Below are positions 1 to 6,903 of a DNA stretch of 15,204 nt, piece by piece. The translations under genes and the position numbers were made by a program. Within the stretch, counting starts at the first letter, position 1, and every line of letters begins with the position of its first letter. The notes below the pieces were generated by a model. That model ran no database searches. It saw only the letters and a list, made by a program, of their open reading frames with translations, and was not told the DNA's origin. The stretch spans positions 1 through 15,204 of the forward strand of contig JAHIZR010000079.1 of assembly GCA_018814465.1 (NCBI GenBank), in the 5' to 3' direction. The stretch comes from a bacterium (GTDB taxonomy: Bacteria > Electryoneota > RPQS01).

Positions 1-235
1 AATAATAATAAATAATTACAAGGCGTCATGTGCTGAATTTCACAATTTGCCGATAACTCTTGGATTAGTCCTATCACAAGCTAAAACAATGGTTTTGCTG
101 TAGTAGCGGTGATGTATTATTAGCAGACATACTTTGCGGTTGCTTGAAGCGGGTAAAGAAAAGACCCGGCAGTAAGCCAGGCCTTTAAATAAGAATCCTT
201 AGGAATCCATCGAATTGAATAATATGGAATCCTTT
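1..235. other. AT-rich intergenic stretch, nothing recognised
   Basis: No reading frame with a credible start, ribosome binding site or family signature is visible on either strand. The first 20 bases are A/T repeats. One weak stem (CGGGT at 150-154 with ACCCG at 164-168) has no T tract and is not called as a terminator. The stretch is probably the 3' side of the minus-strand lipoprotein gene plus the edge of the repeat that follows. Confidence 0.5.
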
Positions 236-412
236 CGCAACACGCGGGAGCGTGTTGTCGAGTACTCTGTCTCACTTGAGATGCTGGACAAAGATGATCG
301 GGATTCCGGCCGGGATGCGCGCTGCTACATTTTCGTTAGTAAAAAGTCTTTCTGCGCTTAGCCCGGCTCGGCGGAAAGCGGGTCGGCTGCAAGCAGCCAA
401 CACCGCAGAAAG
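236..412 (+). repeat. Dispersed structured intergenic repeat, copy 1
   Basis: The unit starts with a perfect hairpin, CAACACGC (238-245), GGGA loop, GCGTGTTG (250-257). After 43 variable bases comes a conserved core at 301-379 that begins GGATTCCGGCCGGGATGC and includes TTAGCCCGGCTCGGCG. A hand alignment puts this core at about 90% identity with 3442-3519. The 3' part of this copy folds further: CTTTCTGCG (348-356) is the exact reverse complement of 404-412, and it encloses GGCTGC-AA-GCAGCC (385-398). The element lies just past the stop of the minus-strand lipoprotein gene. Short open frames crossing it, such as one at 252-473, are artefacts. Function is unknown; a non-autonomous mobile element or an RNA-level structure are both possible. 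Confidence 0.75.
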
Positions 413-451
413 TTACCGGAATGACAACGTGTGCACCCCTTGCTTGATAAT

Positions 452-1033
452 TTACAGGCTGCCGGTCACATGAGCGCCGAAGACAATCCCATCATAGGTA
501 AAATTGAAAGTGTCTTCATTCGCCGCGCCCCAGGCTACGAAGTACCCCTGCTGCATCGCGGCGACCAATTGATCGACATTCTCCAGCAACGCAAAAGTTT
601 CGGCACAAGTGAAATGATAGGTCGCTGGATCGACGCCCGGCACATCCGGACCAGCCGGAATAAGAATTCCGCTGAAGACGCGGAAGCCGCCGGCGGCTTC
701 GATATCGGCAACCGAATTGATGCCGCTGATCGCCAAGGTATCGAGCGTAATCCATACTTCGCCGGAAACAGTCGTGGTTAATTCATTCCAGACATCCATG
801 ACGATACAGCCGTCTTCAATTCCCTCGATATTGTAGTCCTGCCAATCCGCGTTGTCGGTGAAATTGACGATCACATGGCCGAAGGCTTCATCGAGGGTCG
901 AAGATGAAGCGGAGTTGGAAACGATTTGACCATCCACATCCTGCGCGATAAAAAGAGTGCCGGAGGTGAGTCCACATCCGTTCAAGAGTATTCCCGTCAT
1001 GAGGACGAGAGTAAAAACAAGCAGCTTCTTCAT
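452..1033 (-). CDS. Hypothetical exported lipoprotein (193 aa)
   Basis: The protein begins with a short basic stretch and a hydrophobic segment ending in a lipobox, L-N-G-C with the lipidated Cys at residue 20, so it should be a membrane-anchored lipoprotein. The rest is acidic, rich in Asp, Thr, Val and Ile with few basic residues, and looks like an all-beta secreted domain; I recognise no family. The ATG at 1033 is preceded by GGGAG at a suitable distance. It lies 17 bases downstream of the barrel-like gene on the same strand, so the two are probably cotranscribed and both act at the cell envelope. Stop codon is TAA. Function unknown. Confidence 0.8.
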   Translation of the reverse strand: MKKLLVFTLVLMTGILLNGCGLTSGTLFIAQDVDGQIVSNSASSSTLDEAFGHVIVNFTDNADWQDYNIEGIEDGCIVMDVWNELTTTVSGEVWITLDTLAISGINSVADIEAAGGFRVFSGILIPAGPDVPGVDPATYHFTCAETFALLENVDQLVAAMQQGYFVAWGAANEDTFNFTYDGIVFGAHVTGSL

Positions 1034-1050
1034 GATTATTCTCCCTCGTC

Positions 1051-1632
1051 TTATTTGGTTTTAATGGGAATGAGATACTGAACACCAAGCATCGTCTGCC
1101 AATTCTTGCGAGACGCATTATTGTCGTGAATCGGCATTACAAGCAGGCTGGTATTGACGTCCAGATAGAGCTGGCGGTTGTAGAGATTGATTCCTGTTCC
1201 GCCGCCGATCGACCAGCCGAAGTTGCTTTCGTCTTCCTTATAACTCTCGCCCGGCGACAGGCTGTTCGACGATATCCCCAGCATGAAATAGGGCCAGATA
1301 TTCATGGGGTCTTGCTTGGCTAATATGGCATTCAAACCGAAACCGGTTAAAGTTCCGCCGGCAATGGTAATCGTCTCGATAACCACATCGTTTGATTCGA
1401 GATCTTCCTCGACATCGCCTTGGCTGGTTCCGCGAACGATCAACTGCCCGTGCAGAAAACTCACGATATTTCCGCGCACGCTGATGCCCCACATGGCTCC
1501 GGCGCCGACATCACCTTGAATAACCGGCATGTCATAACCGGAATGGAGACCCACACCCAGTTGAAAGGTGCCAGCCCATCCCGGGACGACCAGCATCGTT
1601 AGTAAGATGATGAATAACAAACCTTTGTTCAT
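1051..1632 (-). CDS. Outer-membrane beta-barrel-like protein (193 aa)
   Basis: The start is placed at the internal ATG (1630-1632) because AGGAGG lies about seven bases upstream and the protein then opens with a classical signal peptide (MNKGLLFIILLTMLVVPGWAG). A longer in-frame start at 1713 would add 27 non-signal-like residues. The mature protein has alternating hydrophobic/polar strands with many Gly and aromatic residues (for example LGVGLHSGYDMP, WSIGGGTGINLY, LGVQYLIPIK). This is typical of small outer-membrane barrels of the OmpA/OmpW/porin-like type, and it ends in a short strand. No specific family could be named. It is the first gene of a two-gene unit with the lipoprotein. Confidence 0.75.
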   Translation of the reverse strand: MNKGLLFIILLTMLVVPGWAGTFQLGVGLHSGYDMPVIQGDVGAGAMWGISVRGNIVSFLHGQLIVRGTSQGDVEEDLESNDVVIETITIAGGTLTGFGLNAILAKQDPMNIWPYFMLGISSNSLSPGESYKEDESNFGWSIGGGTGINLYNRQLYLDVNTSLLVMPIHDNNASRKNWQTMLGVQYLIPIKTK

Positions 1633-1938
1633 TGATTCCTCCTGAGAAAGATATGATAATTCATAATATGTTCCGTTATGTCTTAATTTAGTAACGAAAT
1701 CTGTGATTTTCAAGTGATTCTGAATAGAATCAAAAAAACTCTGCTTGTGAAATAACTACCTTTTGTGCCCTTCCCGCGGGTGTTTGCCAGTACGAACACA
1801 GATTCCTCATCTTCATTCCACAACAAAATTATCCCCTCGGATAGGATAGGCTTTTATCTTTCCGACTGCTTGTATCTGTCCGAAGCAATTGGTAGATTTC
1901 CAATAGTATTATTTCTAACTAACCATAAAGGAACTTGC
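1633..1938. other. Divergent intergenic region
   Basis: This AT-rich region separates the minus-strand barrel gene from the plus-strand glycosidase gene and must carry both promoters. I could not pick out a convincing -35/-10 or Bacteroidetes-type -33/-7 pair. A plus-strand open frame reaches back to 1765, but its extra 58 residues precede a good signal peptide and lack a ribosome binding site, so it is treated as leader. Confidence 0.5.
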
Positions 1939-3309
1939 ATGAACTTATTATTATTGTGTCGCGACAGGTTTGTCCTTATAGCTGTAATCTTGCTGATCCT
2001 CGTTACCTTCTGTACGCAAGAAACGAAAGCGGATACCGGGGATACCACTACGGTTTATACGTTCATCGAACAGAACCATAACTGGACTGGTGAAGGCTCA
2101 ACAACACATACTGAGACCTTCACGTTCCCAGATGGCAGTACGGACTACAATCAGGCTATTATGACCTATCGGATAAGCTGCCCACCCGGAGGATGTGATC
2201 CGTGGGATCGGATCGCGAATTTGTACGTTGTCAATACTATCGACGATTCGACCGAGGATGTTCTTGAGATTGCCCGCATTATTACTCCCTATAATATTGT
2301 CGGCGGAGGCGGTCCGGGAACCTGCGCATGGGAATTCGACATGATAGATTATCTGCCGATTCTGCGAGGCGAAGTGACTCTGCGCAGCTACATCGAGACC
2401 TATATCGGTCCTCCGCAAGGTTGGGAATGCACGGTTACTTTCTATTTTATTGAAGGAGAACTGCCGATCAAGCCCTATCGGGTTGTCAACCTCTGGCGAG
2501 CAGGATATCTCCCCTATGGCGATCCCGACAGGCCGCCTGAAAGTGTATTGGGAAACTATACGGTGGATATTGATGATATCGCGGAATCAGCAACGCTAAG
2601 GATCGTAACGACCGGGCATGGGCAAGGGAATACCGATAACGCAGCCGAATTTTCCCGCAAAGATCACGGAGTGGTCGTCGGCGGCGCGCAAATCTTCGAA
2701 CAAGAGCTTTGGCGAAGCGACTGCGCACAAAATCCATGCAGTCCGCAGGGGGGTACGTGGCAGTACAATCGCGCCGGCTGGTGTCCCGGTCAAAAGGTCA
2801 ATCCGTGGGACATTACGACAATCCAGTTGATTCCCGGAGCACCTCTGGATATCTGGTATTTCCTGGAAGCTTATGAAAACTTCTGCCGTCCCACCAACCC
2901 CAACTGCGTGAGCGGCGTTACTTGCTCCGATTGCAACTACAACTCCACCGGCCACACAGAACCGAACTACTGCACAACCGGCCAATTGATTCTCTGGAGC
3001 AGCCAGACCTCAACGGTTGCTCCTCCCATGGGAAGAGTCCTGCCCACCAGACTGGCGCTGATGCAGAACTATCCCAATCCCTTCAATCCGGTGACGACAA
3101 TCCGCTTTTCGTTGCCTACAGCCGGACACACCAGATTGTCCGTATATAATGTTGCCGGACAGGAAGTGGCGGTCCTTACGAATGGCAACCTGTCAGCCGG
3201 TTCGCATAGTGTGAACTTTGACGGAGCCGCGCTCTCCAGCGGTGTGTATTTCTATTCACTCACATCAGGAGACATAACCGTTACCAAGAAGATGCTGTTG
3301 ATGAAATAG
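1939..3309 (+). CDS. Secreted peptide:N-glycosidase F-like amidase with T9SS sorting domain
   Basis: Homologue of PNGase F, which cleaves the Asn-GlcNAc amide bond of N-glycoproteins. After a signal peptide (about residues 1-31) two beta domains align with the Elizabethkingia enzyme. Shared motifs are C-D-x-W-D-R with Asp90 (PNGase F Asp60), Y-x-E-T with Glu153 (Glu118), A-E-F with Glu237 (Glu206), and the near-identical R-A-G-W-C-P-G at 278-284. All three key acidic residues are therefore present. The disulfide flanking Glu206 in PNGase F is lost, with Ala235 and Ser239 in its place, while a Cys-rich insert lies at about 316-345. Residues about 375-456 are a T9SS type A sorting domain (NYPNPFNP, SGVYFYSL, KKMLLMK), so it is probably secreted or cell-surface attached. 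The ATG at 1939 follows AAAGGAA. Likely role: glycoprotein deglycosylation or scavenging. Confidence 0.88.
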   Translation: MNLLLLCRDRFVLIAVILLILVTFCTQETKADTGDTTTVYTFIEQNHNWTGEGSTTHTETFTFPDGSTDYNQAIMTYRISCPPGGCDPWDRIANLYVVNTIDDSTEDVLEIARIITPYNIVGGGGPGTCAWEFDMIDYLPILRGEVTLRSYIETYIGPPQGWECTVTFYFIEGELPIKPYRVVNLWRAGYLPYGDPDRPPESVLGNYTVDIDDIAESATLRIVTTGHGQGNTDNAAEFSRKDHGVVVGGAQIFEQELWRSDCAQNPCSPQGGTWQYNRAGWCPGQKVNPWDITTIQLIPGAPLDIWYFLEAYENFCRPTNPNCVSGVTCSDCNYNSTGHTEPNYCTTGQLILWSSQTSTVAPPMGRVLPTRLALMQNYPNPFNPVTTIRFSLPTAGHTRLSVYNVAGQEVAVLTNGNLSAGSHSVNFDGAALSSGVYFYSLTSGDITVTKKMLLMK

Positions 3310-3329
3310 CAGTTGACTGATACTGAATG

Positions 3330-3358
3330 AAAAGCCTCCGAACCATCGGGGGCTTTTT
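3330..3358 (+). terminator. Rho-independent terminator of the glycosidase gene
   Basis: AAAAGCCTCCG (3330-3340) pairs with CGGGGGCTTTT (3347-3357) across a six-base loop, with one T-G wobble. It runs into a T tract 20 bases after the TAG stop. Confidence 0.9.
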
Positions 3359-3384
3359 ATATGGTATAATGCTTTGTGGTTATT

Positions 3385-3519
3385 CGCAGCACGCGGGAGC
3401 GTGCTGCCTAGTGCCGTTTTAAGTAAGGTGCGCTTTGTTAAGGATTCCGGCCGGGATGCGCGTTACTACATTCTCGTTAGTAAAAATCTCTCTGCGCTTA
3501 GCCCGGCTCGGCGCAAGGC
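3385..3519 (+). repeat. Dispersed structured intergenic repeat, copy 2
   Basis: Same architecture and orientation as the copy at 236-412. It has hairpin CAGCACGC (3387-3394), GGGA, GCGTGCTG (3399-3406), 35 variable bases, and the core 3442-3519. In the hairpin the third base pair changes from A-T in copy 1 to G-C here, with both sides changed, so pairing is kept. The nested stem at the 3' end of copy 1 is absent. This copy sits between convergent genes, after the glycosidase terminator. Confidence 0.75.
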
Positions 3520-3563
3520 AACCGATCCGATCTTTAATGAAACGGCCTTAGCAGATGAATATT

Positions 3564-4100
3564 TTATTCGAGATGCTTTCCCGCTTCGATATACGGCTTT
3601 AATCCGTCGAACAGGAAATGATGCCACACTTGATCGATCACTCCTGCATTTTCTTTCGAGATCTGTCCGGAATAATTAATTGTGACATTTAAAAGAGTGC
3701 TGTCGCCTTCGGCAGTATAGTTATAAGTTGCCACGAGGTGCAGCGCGAGACCGTTCAAACCCAACGGACCTTCAAATGTCAACCGCTTGCCGCGATCGGC
3801 ATAAATGACGGTTCCGTGCTTGACTCCATTCCCTGCTTCGTCGAAGATCTCATAAAAACCACCGCCGGGCTTCGGTTCAATCCGAAAACTAACCGGATGG
3901 CCGGAGAAGTTATGATCCCACCAGCCGCCGATCTCTCCCGTCATCGCGTCATAAATGACCTCCGGCGATCCCGGCAGTTTCAGTTCATGAATGGAGACAT
4001 AGCCGGTGACCTCGTGCTCGCGAAGTTCGGCATACACAGATGATTTCGATAATCCCAAGATCAGCATCAGTCCAAGCAGAATAAAAGAAAAATGTTTCAT
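3564..4100 (-). CDS. Exported SRPBCC (AHSA1-like) domain protein (178 aa)
   Basis: An N-terminal signal peptide (to about residue 24, ending SSVYA) precedes a single START/SRPBCC fold domain. The pattern is typical of the AHSA1/polyketide-cyclase-like group: an opening strand, P-x-x-V-Y-D-A-M-T with G-G-W-W-D-H, then alternating strands (F-R-I-E-P-K-P-G-G-G-F-Y-E) and a long C-terminal helix (D-Q-V-W-H-H-F-L-F-D-G-L-K). Members bind hydrophobic ligands in a cavity, but no ligand can be assigned here. Export is unusual for the family. The ATG at 4100 has AGGA upstream. It is the last gene of a four-gene minus-strand cluster, 27 bases after the VOC gene; SRPBCC and PhnB-like VOC genes are often neighbours. 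Stop is TAA. Confidence 0.82.
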   Translation of the reverse strand: MKHFSFILLGLMLILGLSKSSVYAELREHEVTGYVSIHELKLPGSPEVIYDAMTGEIGGWWDHNFSGHPVSFRIEPKPGGGFYEIFDEAGNGVKHGTVIYADRGKRLTFEGPLGLNGLALHLVATYNYTAEGDSTLLNVTINYSGQISKENAGVIDQVWHHFLFDGLKPYIEAGKHLE

Positions 4101-4127
4101 AATGTCCTCGAGGGATTTGACGTAAGT

Positions 4128-4610
4128 CTAATGGGGAATCTTCGCCAAGAAGGCTTGCGCCGCTTGATGCATCTCATCATCAGAAAGATCACGCAAATGA
4201 GTTGCAATCTGCCAATAGTGTCCTTCGGGATCAACCAACAGGCACCAGCGATCACCCCAAAACATCTCAGCAGGCTCTTGAACAGGTTTTGCTCCGGCAT
4301 CAACTGCGTTCTTAAAAACACGATCCACATCTTCAACGAAAAGGTACATACTCACCGAGGTTCCGTTCAATGAGACGGGCGAGCGGCTTTCCCTGTCTTG
4401 CGGCCATTCATCGGCGACAATGAAAACGGAATCACCGATCTTCAACACCGCATTGGCAAGATGGTTCTTATCTGGACCGAAAATCGCTGTCAGAACTTCA
4501 GCCCCGAAAGCTTTCTGATAGAATTCAATCGCGGATTTGCCGTCCCGAGTAATCAAACAAGGACTCAATGAATGCCGACCTTGAGGCATATAATCAGTGC
4601 TGCGCGTCAT
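4128..4610 (-). CDS. VOC-family PhnB/glyoxalase-like protein (160 aa)
   Basis: Shows the PhnB-like variant of the vicinal oxygen chelate fold. Features are an opening strand (S-L-S-P-C-L-I-T-R-D-G), a helix with A-I-E-F-Y-Q-K-A-F-G-A-E, a central strand (L-K-I-G-D-S-V-F-I-V-A-D-E), and the second module (M-Y-L-F-V-E-D-V-D) ending in W-G-D-R-W-C-L-L-V-D-P-E-G-H-Y-W. Family members include glyoxalase, bleomycin-resistance and dioxygenase relatives. The substrate cannot be told, and metal ligands are not certain in this subgroup. No signal peptide, so cytoplasmic. AAGGGA lies about ten bases before the ATG at 4610. It is 17 bases after the membrane-protein gene. Stop is TAG. Confidence 0.85.
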   Translation of the reverse strand: MTRSTDYMPQGRHSLSPCLITRDGKSAIEFYQKAFGAEVLTAIFGPDKNHLANAVLKIGDSVFIVADEWPQDRESRSPVSLNGTSVSMYLFVEDVDRVFKNAVDAGAKPVQEPAEMFWGDRWCLLVDPEGHYWQIATHLRDLSDDEMHQAAQAFLAKIPH

Positions 4611-4627
4611 TGTTCATTTTCCCTTGT

Positions 4628-5074
4628 TTATGTACCTTGCTGGACTATGTGTACCGGATCTTTGTAGATCGCCGCGCCGGCAACAATCGCCAGCGGCATT
4701 TCAATCATTCTCCAGACTAAGATCATCCAAATCATGTCAACCGGGAACAGTGTTTCGGCGAACATCATCAAGGCCACAAACAGATAGCTGAAGAACCAGA
4801 TCAGGATACCGATTTTAATGGCTGTGAACGCTCCTTTGCCGAGAGTCGGGCGGACAAGCGCATAGAACCAAACGCCGAGCAGTCCGGTAAAAACCGACCA
4901 AAGCAGCACCATAATGAAGAGTCCCGTCGGCGCGGGCTGCATGCCGGTGACTTTCATCACTTCAGCCATACGTTCGCCCAATACAGGAACGTTCAGAATG
5001 GTTTCCGAGACATTGATAATCAGCGCCGCCAGCAGACCGCCCCCAATGACGCGCTTCATGTTAATTTGCCGCAT
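4628..5074 (-). CDS. Small four-helix integral membrane protein (148 aa)
   Basis: Four hydrophobic segments are visible, at roughly residues 8-28, 50-72, 80-105 and 115-137, separated by short loops. The protein is otherwise without recognisable motifs and resembles small hypothetical inner-membrane proteins that often accompany SRPBCC or VOC genes. The ATG at 5074 is chosen because GGAGG lies eight bases upstream; a second in-frame ATG five codons later is less well placed. It is second in the minus-strand cluster, 37 bases after the preceding gene. Function unknown. Confidence 0.8.
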   Translation of the reverse strand: MRQINMKRVIGGGLLAALIINVSETILNVPVLGERMAEVMKVTGMQPAPTGLFIMVLLWSVFTGLLGVWFYALVRPTLGKGAFTAIKIGILIWFFSYLFVALMMFAETLFPVDMIWMILVWRMIEMPLAIVAGAAIYKDPVHIVQQGT

Positions 5075-5111
5075 TTAACGATCCTCCGTTTTTTATTTCA
5101 GAGATATGCCG

Positions 5112-5813
5112 TTAATTACTTCGTTCAGGATAGTCTGGTTTTGTCCTATCACGCCAAGATGAACCGAAACCGCTGCGCTCAAGGATTTGCGAGAGATTGT
5201 ATCTTGAATCGTTGAGGAATTTCGGGTGCCGGACGCGCCAGACTTTGCCTGCTTTTGCGTCAAGCCCCCATTCAAACCCAACCAGCCGTTCGAATTCGTG
5301 ATCTCCCTGCCAGACCAGCCATGCTTCGAAACTCGCTCCGTTTTCAGGCTGCGGAGCGTCGCGCAGCCAGTACTTATCATCAGCGAATATTTCCTGCGGC
5401 GAAAAGTAGCCGCCCAGACCGAGTTTCTCATCACGGGTATAATAAGCCGGATCGTCATCATCTCCCGGACTGCCGGGCAAACTCGATCCTCGCTGCAAAT
5501 CCATCCGCGGATAGCCTTCCCTGTCCTCGCGATCCACGATCTGCCACCAGCGTAGTTGGCGCGCTCTGACGACGCCCAAATTCTGATTCAAAGGCTCGAA
5601 AAAAACATCCAGACTCCACAAACCGTTCTTGAGTTCAAGCGGCCTTAGTTCGACATAGCCCAGCAGTTCCCCGTTCAACATCACGGGACGATGAAAAGCC
5701 GGATTCTTGGCTAATCCGGACAGCTTAGCCCCCCAAAAAACCGCGAAAACTCCGACAAGCGCCAGAGCAAAGACTGCAAATAATCGACTCTGCGTGATTT
5801 CTGACTTCAGCAA
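5112..5813 (-). CDS. Hypothetical protein with N-terminal membrane anchor or signal (233 aa)
   Basis: The protein starts with one hydrophobic segment (about residues 11-28, LFAVFALALVGVFAVFWG) that can act as a signal anchor. It is followed by a Trp- and Asp-rich soluble domain with a D-D-D-D run near residue 118. I recognise no family. No ATG is available at the 5' end: the frame is open upstream only to a TAG, and the best start is TTG at 5811-5813, with no clear ribosome binding site. The exact N-terminus is therefore uncertain, though the hydrophobic segment supports this choice. It is first in the minus-strand cluster that also encodes the membrane, VOC and SRPBCC proteins. Confidence 0.65.
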   Translation of the reverse strand: MLKSEITQSRLFAVFALALVGVFAVFWGAKLSGLAKNPAFHRPVMLNGELLGYVELRPLELKNGLWSLDVFFEPLNQNLGVVRARQLRWWQIVDREDREGYPRMDLQRGSSLPGSPGDDDDPAYYTRDEKLGLGGYFSPQEIFADDKYWLRDAPQPENGASFEAWLVWQGDHEFERLVGFEWGLDAKAGKVWRVRHPKFLNDSRYNLSQILERSGFGSSWRDRTKPDYPERSN

Positions 5814-5903
5814 GGCTAACTGGCGATCTTCAGTTATTGTGTTTTTTCCATTCGTTGCGAATTTAGCCTATTCTTAAAAGAAAGTCAAACTTCTCAGGCT
5901 CGC

Positions 5904-5940
5904 TAAAAAATAAACAAGCCCGGCAAATCTGCCGGGCTTG
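5904..5940 (-). terminator. Rho-independent terminator of the acetate transporter gene
   Basis: A perfect 11-bp stem (5915-5925 with 5930-5940, AAGCCCGGCA type) with a four-base loop. On the minus strand it is followed by TTTATTTTTT, 22 bases after the transporter stop. Confidence 0.92.
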
Positions 5941-5961
5941 AGCATGCTTCTGAAATAATGA

Positions 5962-6555
5962 CTACTTCTTCACCGGCCCCAGCGGCAAGACTACCTTACC
6001 ATAGACTTCATTCAGTACCTGCGCAATGGCGGCATAAATTGCGCTCAGTCCGCAGACGATGCCTTCCCAACCAGCCAGCTTCGTAATCGCGGCATTCCCG
6101 GTCCAATCGCCGATCGCGAGCAGCCAGAAGAGAATTGTCAAGGTGAGGAAAACAACCTGCAAAGCGCGGTTCAGCTTCAAGGTTCCAATGAACATACAGC
6201 AGGTGAACAGTCCCCACATGAACAGATACCAGGCGACGGCATTTTTATCAGGCGCAGCCACCCATTCCATCTTGGGGAAGACCCAGAGAGCGCACAGGGT
6301 GAGCCAGAACAGACCATAGGACAGAAACGCGGTCGTCCCAAAGGTATTGTTCTTCTTCCACTCGAAGATGCCGGCGAAAACTTGAGCCATGCCGCCGTAG
6401 AAAACTCCCATTCCTACGATCATGGAGCTCAGGGGATAGAATCCTGCATTGTGGATGTTCAGCAGAACGGTTGTCATGCCGAATCCCAGAAGACCCAGCG
6501 GTGCCGGATTCGACGTGGTATCGGTCTGTTGAAAAAGTGTGATCGGATTTGACAT
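5962..6555 (-). CDS. satP: SatP/GPR1/FUN34-family acetate uptake transporter (197 aa)
   Basis: Inner-membrane transporter for acetate (and succinate in E. coli SatP/YaaH). The family signature N-P-A-P-L-G-L-x-G-F-G is at residues 16-26. Six hydrophobic helices follow (about 19-37, 43-62, 71-92, 105-122, 130-147, 157-180), including the characteristic G-G-M-A-Q-x-x-A-G-x-x-E-W-K-K-x-N-T-F-G-T-T-A-F loop at 54-77. The length of 197 residues is normal for bacterial members. The ATG at 6555 has only a weak GAG upstream. It stands alone: its own terminator follows, and a structured leader precedes it. It would let the cell take up acetate from fermenting neighbours. Stop is TAG. Confidence 0.93.
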   Translation of the reverse strand: MSNPITLFQQTDTTSNPAPLGLLGFGMTTVLLNIHNAGFYPLSSMIVGMGVFYGGMAQVFAGIFEWKKNNTFGTTAFLSYGLFWLTLCALWVFPKMEWVAAPDKNAVAWYLFMWGLFTCCMFIGTLKLNRALQVVFLTLTILFWLLAIGDWTGNAAITKLAGWEGIVCGLSAIYAAIAQVLNEVYGKVVLPLGPVKK

Positions 6556-6601
6556 TTTTTACTGCTCGCAGTTTGCTTGTTTAGGAATCTACACCGGCTT
6601 T

Positions 6602-6653
6602 TGCTGTGGTTGCCGACATAAATCCCTGCTGTGGTGTTTGGGTTTGGCCCAAA
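6602..6653 (-). promoter_or_regulatory. Possible regulatory leader of the acetate transporter
   Basis: Within the 348-base gap 6556-6903, a nine-base direct repeat TGCTGTGGT occurs at 6602-6610 and 6627-6635. It is followed by an inverted repeat TTTGGG (6637-6642), TTTGG, CCCAAA (6648-6653). These lie 45-100 bases upstream of the transporter ATG. They could be an operator or only chance; no transcription factor is assigned. The rest of the gap is AT-rich with no gene. A weak CCTC/GAGG stem at 6884-6896 follows the 843-residue gene, but it is separated from the T run at 6855-6862. Confidence 0.3.
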
Positions 6654-6903
6654 TGTAACCAGAGATAATCAAAAAAGCAATTTTATCTTCATACTATGTG
6701 TCGATTTTTCAGTATAATATGATTCTTTCTGTCATATTATTTGGCATAATACTGCGACTTTCGAACTGAAATATCAATATGTTCCGTGGATTGAAACCCT
6801 TCTGCATCATCAGCAAAACGAAATCCCCTATTCAAGTCCATCTAAATCAACGCAATAAAAAAGGCGACCTGTTGTTTGGCCCCCCTCCTGCAAGAGGATT
6901 CAT

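Noticed and set aside
252..473. Plus-strand open frame of 73 codons (and the similar one at 3374-3679)
   Set aside because: Both lie across the intergenic repeat, and their shared peptide (S-A-L-S-P-A-R-R-K-A) simply reflects the repeat. No ribosome binding site or coding signature.
1633..1713. Upstream extension of the barrel-like protein
   Set aside because: AGGAGG and a classical signal peptide mark the ATG at 1632.
1765..1938. Upstream extension of the glycosidase frame
   Set aside because: The extra 58 residues would bury the signal peptide, and AAAGGAA precedes the ATG at 1939.
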